Assembly: GCA_020848435.1 (NCBI GenBank)
Contig: JADLAC010000059.1
Span: 62,001-126,000, forward strand
Source: Burkholderiales bacterium
Lineage (GTDB): Bacteria > Pseudomonadota > Gammaproteobacteria > Burkholderiales > WYBJ01
DNA: 64,000 bases
Direction: 5' to 3'
Part shown: in pieces, positions 57,982 to 64,000 of the stretch
Numbering within the stretch: the first letter of the stretch is position 1
Layout: every line of letters starts with the position of its first letter
Notes under the pieces: model-generated
The model's database searches: none
The model's input: only the letters and a program-made list of their open reading frames with translations
Told to the model about the DNA's origin: nothing
Position numbers and translations under genes: made by a program

Positions 57982-58758
57982 TCAGCGCGCGAGCAGCGAA
58001 TAGTCCATGGCCCGCCCGATGCCGCGGCGGAAACCCTCCAGCCGCAGTACCTGGCCCGGCGTGACATTCGCGAGATTCACCTCGGGACCGAAGTCGCGAA
58101 TCATCTGCGCGTGTTGCTGCGGAAAGCGATAGGGATCGACTTCGATGAGGATGCGCTCGAACCAGGGCTGGCGCGGCAGCCGCGCGAGCGCGTCTGCCGA
58201 GCTCTTCGCCAGCAGGTCGATCTCGCACTGCTCGACCGTGACATGGTCGAGCCCCAAGCACGCCACTTCGTCCACCAGGCCGGCGACGTAGTCGAAGCTC
58301 ATCGGCTCGAGCGGATTCTTGCGGCCGAATTCGTACACGACTTTCAACCCGCCTCGTTGCAAGCGCTCGATTTCGCGCCGGCGCTGGTCGCTGCTAAGGG
58401 TGATGTAGTTCTCCGATAGCTCGATGCCCGTGAGACCGAGATCGTGGATGTGGCGCATCATCTCCGGCACCTGCCCCTTTTGCCAGGCGTACTCGAACAG
58501 GATGCCGCCGGCGAAGGGCGCGATGTCCGCGTCGCGATACGCCCGCGCGGCGCGCTTGACGGTTTCGGGCGGCAGCAGCAGGGCGTTCATCGCGTAGATC
58601 TTCGCGAAATCGATGTAATCGGCCGCGCACTCGAGCAAAGCGCGGATGCCGTGCTCGCCGCCGGTCCAGCCGAAGGTGTCTGGGCCGAAGTCGATCATCG
58701 ACGTGAGCCCGCGCGTGCGTGGCTTCCCGGATCGTGGCGGCAGGGCGAAATCGGCCAT
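57982..58758 (-). CDS. ComA-like protein (phosphosulfolactate synthase family)
   Basis: A 258-residue TIM-barrel protein. The order KPRTRGLTSMIDFG, then YIDFAKIYAMNALLLPPETV, then PFAGGILFEYAWQKGQ, then GLTGIELSENYITLSSDQRR and VVYEFGRKNP follows the phosphosulfolactate synthase family. In archaea that enzyme adds sulfite to phosphoenolpyruvate in coenzyme M synthesis. Bacterial homologues exist but their job is often unclear, and the family also covers the plant heat-shock protein Hsa32. No sulfolactate pathway neighbours are visible. The start at 58758 is the first Met with family similarity. Confidence 0.72.
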   Translation of the reverse strand: MADFALPPRSGKPRTRGLTSMIDFGPDTFGWTGGEHGIRALLECAADYIDFAKIYAMNALLLPPETVKRAARAYRDADIAPFAGGILFEYAWQKGQVPEMMRHIHDLGLTGIELSENYITLSSDQRRREIERLQRGGLKVVYEFGRKNPLEPMSFDYVAGLVDEVACLGLDHVTVEQCEIDLLAKSSADALARLPRQPWFERILIEVDPYRFPQQHAQMIRDFGPEVNLANVTPGQVLRLEGFRRGIGRAMDYSLLAR

Positions 58759-58789
58759 GGAACGCGCTTTCGTGGTGACGCGCAGCAGG

Positions 58790-59227
58790 TCAGTGCAACA
58801 TGCCGGGCGAGGCAGCCTCGGCGGGCGGCTGCGCCTCGCTGCCCGCGACCGCCGAGCCGTGGTGCGCCAGCATGCGCCAGCCGCCGCCGACGTTGACATA
58901 GACGTTGGTCGCGATCACGGCGCTGGCCGGGCGGCGCTCGCCGACCAGCGTGATGTATTCGTAGACGCTGTGCACGGCGAGTAGCCCACCGCGCATCTGC
59001 TGTGCGCCGCGAAGCTGGAAGCGCATGCTGCTGCCGCCGCGGAACAGGCGCCGGAACGACTCGCGTATGCTGTCGAGTCCCGTGAGCCGGGGACCACCGG
59101 GGTGCACGCAGTACACTTCCTCGTCTTCGGCCCATACGGCCATCAACGCATCCAGGTCGGCGCGCTGGAAGGCTTCATAGAAGGCCTGCTCGGCCTCCTG
59201 CGGATTGGTGAACGATGCCGCGGCCAT
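58790..59227 (-). CDS. SnoaL-like / NTF2-fold protein
   Basis: A 145-residue protein of the SnoaL/ketosteroid isomerase-like NTF2 fold: AEQAFYEAFQRADLDALMAVWAEDEEVYCVHPGGPRLTG, then SIRESFRRLF and WRMLAHHGSAV. This subgroup usually has no known substrate. It lies between waaF and the ComA-like gene on the same strand, 31 bases upstream of the latter, so they may be co-transcribed. Confidence 0.8.
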   Translation of the reverse strand: MAAASFTNPQEAEQAFYEAFQRADLDALMAVWAEDEEVYCVHPGGPRLTGLDSIRESFRRLFRGGSSMRFQLRGAQQMRGGLLAVHSVYEYITLVGERRPASAVIATNVYVNVGGGWRMLAHHGSAVAGSEAQPPAEAASPGMLH

Positions 59228-59233
59228 GGCAGC

Positions 59234-60286
59234 TCATTGTAACAAGCGATCGGCGCGCGCCGGGAGCAGCGAAGCGCAATCCGGCCGGCGCACGATCTCG
59301 TCCCAGACCCGATCGGGGTCGAGGTCGCGCAGGCAACGCAAGTGCCCGAGCGGACACTGCCGCTCGAAGCACGGACTGCACGCCAGCGTGAGGCTCAGGA
59401 TGCTGGCCTGCGGCGACGCGGGCGGCGTGAAGGCGGGGCTGCTCGAGCCGTACAGCGCGATCAAAGGCCGCTCCAGTGCAGCCGCGACGTGCATGAGGCC
59501 CGAATCGTTGCTCACCACCAGGGATGCGGCCGACAACAGGTCGATCGCGTCCGCGAGGTTCGTGCGCCCGCACAGGTCCACCGTTGCGGGGCGCCGGGTT
59601 TGGCTCGCGATGGCGGCGGCGATCGGGCGATCGTTGTCCGACCCGATCAGCCAGACGCGCGCGCCGGCATCCGTCAAGCGATCGGCCAGGGCGGCGAAGT
59701 GCTCGGGCGGCCAGCGCTTGGCCGGCCCATATTCGGCACCGGGACAGAAAGCGACCACGGGCGCCGTGCCGCCTAGACCGTGGCTCTCGATCAAGCGCGC
59801 GCGGTTGGCGAGATCCACCCGCAGGCGAGGCCGCGGCAAGGGCCGGGCGAGCGCGCTGCCGCCGGGATGAGCGAGCGCGGCGTAGCGTTCCGCCAGTGTC
59901 GGCAGCCGCGTCGCGTCGAGCTTGCGCACGTCGTTCAGCACCCCGCCGCGCATCTCGCCGCGATAGCCGCTGCGTACCGGAATGGCAGCGAAAAACGGCG
60001 GCAACGCCGACTTGAGCGAGTTGGGCAGGACGATGGCGCGATCGTAGCTGCGTGCGCGCAGCGCGAAGCCCAGGCGGCGGCGGCCGAACACCTTGAGCTC
60101 GCCGTGGCGGAAGGGATTTTCGATCACCGTTCGCACTTGCGGCATACGCTGCAGCAAGGGCGTGGTCCAGGGCGGCGCCAGGACGTCGACCGCCGTGTCC
60201 GGCGCCTGCGTGAGAAGCATGAACAACGGCTGCGCGAGCACGCTATCGCCGACCCACGACGGGCCGACAACGAGGACGCTGGTCAC
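59234..60286 (-). CDS. waaF: ADP-heptose--LPS heptosyltransferase II
   Basis: WaaF adds the second L-glycero-D-manno-heptose to the LPS inner core. The 350-residue GT-B glycosyltransferase (GTG start) begins VLVVGPSWVGDSVLAQPLF, the family N-terminus. The C-terminal donor site has VAFCPGAEYGPAKRWPPEHFA, then DLCGRTNLADAIDLL, VVSNDSGLMHVAAAL and ALYGSSSPAFTPP. It is part of the glnE-ilvE-zinc finger-waaF order. Confidence 0.93.
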   Translation of the reverse strand: MTSVLVVGPSWVGDSVLAQPLFMLLTQAPDTAVDVLAPPWTTPLLQRMPQVRTVIENPFRHGELKVFGRRRLGFALRARSYDRAIVLPNSLKSALPPFFAAIPVRSGYRGEMRGGVLNDVRKLDATRLPTLAERYAALAHPGGSALARPLPRPRLRVDLANRARLIESHGLGGTAPVVAFCPGAEYGPAKRWPPEHFAALADRLTDAGARVWLIGSDNDRPIAAAIASQTRRPATVDLCGRTNLADAIDLLSAASLVVSNDSGLMHVAAALERPLIALYGSSSPAFTPPASPQASILSLTLACSPCFERQCPLGHLRCLRDLDPDRVWDEIVRRPDCASLLPARADRLLQ

Positions 60287-60323
60287 GGCCGCCGCGGGCT
60301 CGTGCTCGATGCCATGCGCGCGC

Positions 60324-60530
60324 TCAGTGTGCGCCGCGAGCCGCGCCGCCCTTCAGGGTGAAGCGCGTGCCGCAGTAAGGACACAGCGCTTCGCCGCTGC
60401 GCTCGACGTCGAGGAACACCCGCGGGTGCGCGCTCCAAAGCATCATCTCGGGCGTCGGACAGTGCAGCGGCAGATCCTTCGCGCTCACCTCGATATGGCG
60501 CGAGGGTTCGAGTATCGTGTCTTCGCTCAT
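60324..60530 (-). CDS. Zinc-finger (CHCC type) small protein
   Basis: A 68-residue protein with a C-x8-H-x14-C-x2-C pattern: HCPTPEMMLWSAHPRVFL, then LCPYCGTRF. This is the zf-CHCC domain also found in the mitochondrial complex I subunit NDUFS6. In betaproteobacteria it is usually coded between ilvE and waaF, as here. Its role is not established. The nuo operon is far away at 11-26 kb. Confidence 0.87.
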   Translation of the reverse strand: MSEDTILEPSRHIEVSAKDLPLHCPTPEMMLWSAHPRVFLDVERSGEALCPYCGTRFTLKGGAARGAH

Positions 60531-60540
60531 GGCTCGCTCG

Positions 60541-61467
60541 TCAGGCAGCGACCGGCGTATTCCAGTCGCGGTGATTTTCCGCGCGCCCGCTGACGCAGTC
60601 GAAGAACAGCTTCTGCAGCTGCTCGGTGATCGGGCCGCGCTTGCCGGCGCCGATGGTGCGGCTGTCGAGCTCGCGGATGGGCGTCACTTCGGCGGCGGTG
60701 CCGGTGAAGAACGCTTCGTCGGCACAGTACACTTCGTCGCGGGTGATGCGCTTGGCGATCACCTCCAAGCCGATCTCGCGCGCGAGTGTGATGACGGCGT
60801 CGCGCGTGATGCCTTCCAGCGCGGAGGTGAGCTCGGGCTCGTACAGCTTGCCGTTGCGCACGATGAAGATGTTCTCGCCCGAGCCTTCGGCAACGAAGCC
60901 GTCGACGTCGAGCAGCAGCGCTTCGTCATAACCGTCCTGGTGCGCTTCCTGGTTGGCGAGAATCGAGTTCATGTATGTCCCGACAGATTTGGCGCGGCAC
61001 ATCGTGACGTTGACATGGTGGCGGGTGAACGACGAGGTCTTCACGCGGATGCCGTTCTCCAGCGCGACCGGTCCGAGGTACGCGCCCCAGGGCCAGGCTG
61101 CGATGGCGACGTGCACCGAGCAGCGCGCGGTATTGATGCCCATAGCTTCGGAGCCGTAGAACGCGATCGGGCGCAGGTAGCATTCTTCGAGCTGGTTCGC
61201 GCGCACCACTTCGCGCTGGGCCTCGAAGATCGTCTGCTTGTCGTACGGCAGCTTCATGCCGTTGATGTGGGCGGAGCGGAACAGCCGGTCGGTGTGTTCG
61301 CGCAGGCGGAAGACGGCGGTCCCGCGCTCGGTCTTGTAGGCGCGCACCCCTTCGAACACGCCCATGCCGTAATGCAGTGTATGCGTGAGCACGTGGGTGG
61401 TCGCTTCGCGCCACGGCCTCAATTTCCCATCCTGCCATATCCAGCCGTCGCGGTCGGCCATCGACAT
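60541..61467 (-). CDS. ilvE: Branched-chain amino acid aminotransferase
   Basis: IlvE is a PLP enzyme doing the last step of Leu, Ile and Val synthesis. The protein has 308 residues from the ATG at 61467, with AGGGAG upstream. The fold IV catalytic Lys is K160 in [13 protein letters not shown]. Typical motifs are [23 protein letters not shown] and the C-terminal [15 protein letters not shown]. The frame is open upstream without similarity. Confidence 0.95.
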   Translation of the reverse strand: MSMADRDGWIWQDGKLRPWREATTHVLTHTLHYGMGVFEGVRAYKTERGTAVFRLREHTDRLFRSAHINGMKLPYDKQTIFEAQREVVRANQLEECYLRPIAFYGSEAMGINTARCSVHVAIAAWPWGAYLGPVALENGIRVKTSSFTRHHVNVTMCRAKSVGTYMNSILANQEAHQDGYDEALLLDVDGFVAEGSGENIFIVRNGKLYEPELTSALEGITRDAVITLAREIGLEVIAKRITRDEVYCADEAFFTGTAAEVTPIRELDSRTIGAGKRGPITEQLQKLFFDCVSGRAENHRDWNTPVAA

Positions 61468-61635
61468 GTTGCAACTCCCTGAATCGAGAAAAGCGAATTC
61501 TAGCCCGGGCCAGCCCGATTCGTCAGCCGGGGACGGGAATGTCGCGTTCGCCCGTGCGCCGCCATGCTTCGAGCCCGGGCACACGAGAACGTCAACAGCT
61601 CCACGCCGCAATGCGAGTCGCGCGCCCCTGCGTCG

Positions 61636-64000
61636 CTATGCTTCGAACACCCGAGCCCACAGCGCGCGCACGGCTTCGATCTGCGGCGCGACGCGATCGG
61701 CCTCGATGCGCGCGTAGCGTTCGCCCCGCAGCCGCAGCGCATGCTGGAGCTGGCGATAGCCGCGATAGGCGCCGTGCACCGCCTTGGCGGCTGCGGCCGC
61801 AATGAGCCCGAGCTCGCCCGAGCGCATCAGCAAGGCCAGGTTGCCGGCGTTGGCGGTGAGCGCCGCGTGCACTTGGGAATGGGCGAGCACCAGGTATTGC
61901 ACGATGAATTCCACGTCGATGATGCCGCCGCGGTCGTGCTTGAGATCGAACAATCCGCTCGTGTTCGGATGGGCGTCGAGCATCTTCGCGCGCATGGCCG
62001 CGATCTCGCGCTTGAGCGGCGCATGGTCGCGCGCCTTGCGTAGGATCTCGGTGCGCAGTGCCTCGAAGCGCTGGCCGATGCTGGCGTCGCCCGCGACATG
62101 ACGCGCGCGCGTCAATGCCTGGTGCTCCCACACCCAGGCCTTGTTGTGCTGATAGTCGACGAAGGCCTGCAAGGGGCTCACCATGAGCCCGCTCGCACCG
62201 TCGGGGCGCAGCCGCAGATCGGTATCGTAGAGCACCCCCGCCGGGGTCACCGTGGTGAGCCAGGTATTGATGCGAAGAGCATAACGGGCGTACACCTCGG
62301 CGGCTTCAGGCGCGCTGTCCTCGTACAGGAAGATGAGATCCAGGTCCGAGGCGTAGCCCAGCTCCTTGCCGCCGAGCTTGCCGTAACCGACGATGGCGAA
62401 GCGCGGGTCGGGCCGATGGCGGATGCGCAGATGCTCCCATGCCAGGCGCATGACCGCATCCAGGCACACGCACGCCAGATCGCTCAAGTGGTCGCTCAAG
62501 GTCTCCAGCGGCAGCTCGCCGGCCAGGTCCTGGGCGAGCAGGCGAAACGTCTGCGCGTGCTTGTAGTGCCTGAGCGCATCCATCTGCTGCTCGGTGTCGC
62601 CCGCGTGCTCCGCGAGCTGCGCATCCAGCGCGCTCTTCATGGCGGCTGCATCCAGGGGCGTATGCAAGGCGCGGTTGTCGAGCAGCTCGTCGAGCAGTAT
62701 CGGATGCTGGCCGAGATAATCCGCGGCCCAGCGACTGCTGGCGGCGAGCTTGGCGACCGCGGCAAGGCATTGCGGATATTCGATCAGCAAGGCGAGATAG
62801 GACTCGCGCCGGCCGATGCTCTCGATCAGGTTCAGCAGGCTCTCGGCGGCGGCGTCGCGAACGTCGTGCACTGCCGCCGCCTCGAGCACGCGCGGCAACA
62901 CGGCATCGATGCGCGCCTGCCCGGATGCAGGCATCTGGCGGTAGCGGCTCCCGGTCTTCAACTCGATCACGCGCGCGGCAAGCGCTTCGGCGCGGTCGAA
63001 ACCGAGCCCTCGTAGCCGCTGCGCCAGGAACTCGCTCTCGGCTTCGATGCTCGCCGACGGCGAGCCGGCGGCGTTGGCCGCGGCTTCGCCCTGAGCATCG
63101 GAGGCGCCGGCGAATATCTGCTCGAAATGCGCGGAGACCACGCCGCGGTAGTGATCGAGCTCGAAGCGCAACGCGTCCCAGGTGTCGAAGCCCATGCTGC
63201 GGGCTACGCTCAGGCGATCGTCCTCGCCGCGCGGCAGCGCCTGGGTCTGCTGGTCGTCGAGGTATTGCAGCCGGTGCTCCAGCTTGCGCAGGAATCCGTA
63301 AGCCACCGATAGCTCGGCCACGGCGCTTGCGGGCAGCAGGCGGCGCTCGGCGAGCACCGCGAGCACTGCCAGCGTCGGCTGGATGCGCAAGGCCGCTTCG
63401 CGACCGCCCCGGATGAGCTGGAACACCTGGGCGATGAACTCGATTTCGCGGATGCCGCCGGGGCCTAGCTTGATGTTGTCGGCCATGTCGCGGCGGGCGA
63501 CTTCCTGCCGGATCTGCGCATGCAGGTTGCGCATGGACGCGGCCGCGCCATAGTCGAGATGGCGCCGGAACACGAACGGGCGCACCAGTGCGCCCAGCTC
63601 GGGGGCGTGGTCACCGCTCACCACGCGCGCCTTGATCCAGGCGTAACGCTCCCATTCCCGGCCCTGGGTGACGAGATAGGTCTCGAGCATGGCGAGACTG
63701 CACACCAGCGGTCCCGAGTCGCCATACGGGCGCAGGCGCACATCGACGCGGAACACGAACCCGTCGGCGGTGATCTCGCCCAGCGCGGCGCTGAGCTTGC
63801 GGGCGAGGCGAGTGAAATACTCGGCGTTGCTGATGACTTTGGGGCCGGTCGTGTCGCCGTCCTCGGCGTAGAGAAACACCAGGTCGATGTCCGAGGACAC
63901 GTTGAGCTCGTGCCCGCCGAGCTTGCCCATACCGACCACCATCAGCCGCAGCGCTTGTTCGGGCTCGCCGCCCACCGGCGTGCCGTATTGGCGGCGCAGC
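61636..64000 (-). CDS. glnE: Glutamate-ammonia-ligase adenylyltransferase/deadenylase (cut by window end)
   Basis: GlnE adds and removes AMP on glutamine synthetase in response to PII. About 788 C-terminal residues are inside the window. The end of the N-terminal nucleotidyltransferase domain is present (VVGMGKLGGHELNVSSDIDLVFLY), and the second nucleotidyltransferase core (VGYGKLGGKELGYASDLDLIFLYED, then LYDTDLRLRPDGASGLMVS) is complete. So both the deadenylylase and adenylylase halves are represented. The 5' end lies beyond the right edge. Confidence 0.95.
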   Translation of the reverse strand, partial: LRRQYGTPVGGEPEQALRLMVVGMGKLGGHELNVSSDIDLVFLYAEDGDTTGPKVISNAEYFTRLARKLSAALGEITADGFVFRVDVRLRPYGDSGPLVCSLAMLETYLVTQGREWERYAWIKARVVSGDHAPELGALVRPFVFRRHLDYGAAASMRNLHAQIRQEVARRDMADNIKLGPGGIREIEFIAQVFQLIRGGREAALRIQPTLAVLAVLAERRLLPASAVAELSVAYGFLRKLEHRLQYLDDQQTQALPRGEDDRLSVARSMGFDTWDALRFELDHYRGVVSAHFEQIFAGASDAQGEAAANAAGSPSASIEAESEFLAQRLRGLGFDRAEALAARVIELKTGSRYRQMPASGQARIDAVLPRVLEAAAVHDVRDAAAESLLNLIESIGRRESYLALLIEYPQCLAAVAKLAASSRWAADYLGQHPILLDELLDNRALHTPLDAAAMKSALDAQLAEHAGDTEQQMDALRHYKHAQTFRLLAQDLAGELPLETLSDHLSDLACVCLDAVMRLAWEHLRIRHRPDPRFAIVGYGKLGGKELGYASDLDLIFLYEDSAPEAAEVYARYALRINTWLTTVTPAGVLYDTDLRLRPDGASGLMVSPLQAFVDYQHNKAWVWEHQALTRARHVAGDASIGQRFEALRTEILRKARDHAPLKREIAAMRAKMLDAHPNTSGLFDLKHDRGGIIDVEFIVQYLVLAHSQVHAALTANAGNLALLMRSGELGLIAAAAAKAVHGAYRGYRQLQHALRLRGERYARIEADRVAPQIEAVRALWARVFEA

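Overview
The window is about 64 kb of GC-rich chromosomal DNA from a betaproteobacterium. The gene order is typical of that class: carAB-greA, yhbY/rlmE, ftsH-folP-glmM, tpiA-secG-tRNA-Leu-nuoA-N, nusB-thiL-pgpA-pncC, recA-recX, alaS, and glnE-ilvE-waaF. Starts are often GTG or TTG, genes are tightly packed, and overlaps of the ATGA and GTGA type are common. Species cannot be decided from the sequence alone. I see no prophage, insertion sequence, rRNA or CRISPR array.

Left part (1-27 kb) is housekeeping. It holds the end of carA, carB, greA, the divergent pair yhbY / rlmE, ftsH, folP and glmM. A broken zeta-toxin-like locus follows, then tpiA, secG, tRNA-Leu(GAG) and the complete 14-gene complex I operon (nuoA to nuoN) with a Nudix hydrolase behind nuoN. 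The nuoC-nuoD junction carries a partial duplication of the nuoD start. NuoL has a histidine-rich insert.

Middle part (27-37 kb) is accessory. A minus-strand pair encodes an RpfF-like crotonase (candidate DSF fatty-acid signal synthase) and a MerR-HTH/PAS/GGDEF/EAL protein. Divergent from it is an Aas-like acyltransferase/acyl ligase, then a cytochrome b561. The intergenic region between the two arms has several perfect inverted repeats. Together these look like a fatty-acid-signal and cyclic-di-GMP module with an unusual DNA-binding receptor candidate. Beyond arfB, dsbB and a DUF465 gene lies a repeat-rich non-coding stretch (34.5-35.5 kb). Next is a DsbA/FrnE-like thioredoxin-fold gene whose CxxC motif reads UGA-Pro-Trp-Cys: either a selenocysteine protein or a gene with one nonsense mutation.

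Right part (36-64 kb) returns to core metabolism: a ketopantoate-reductase-like gene, nusB-thiL-pgpA-pncC, recA-recX, a Bug-type periplasmic binding protein, alaS and a YdhR-like small protein. Then come an MmgE/PrpD protein, a thioesterase, a MarC protein, an AsmA protein, an isocitrate lyase/PEP mutase family enzyme, a gamma-glutamyltransferase family protein, rlmM, a phosphomannomutase, a YheT-like hydrolase and a DUF4124 protein. The window ends in a minus-strand block reading glnE (cut by the window edge), ilvE, zinc-finger protein, waaF, a SnoaL-like protein and a ComA-like (phosphosulfolactate synthase family) protein.
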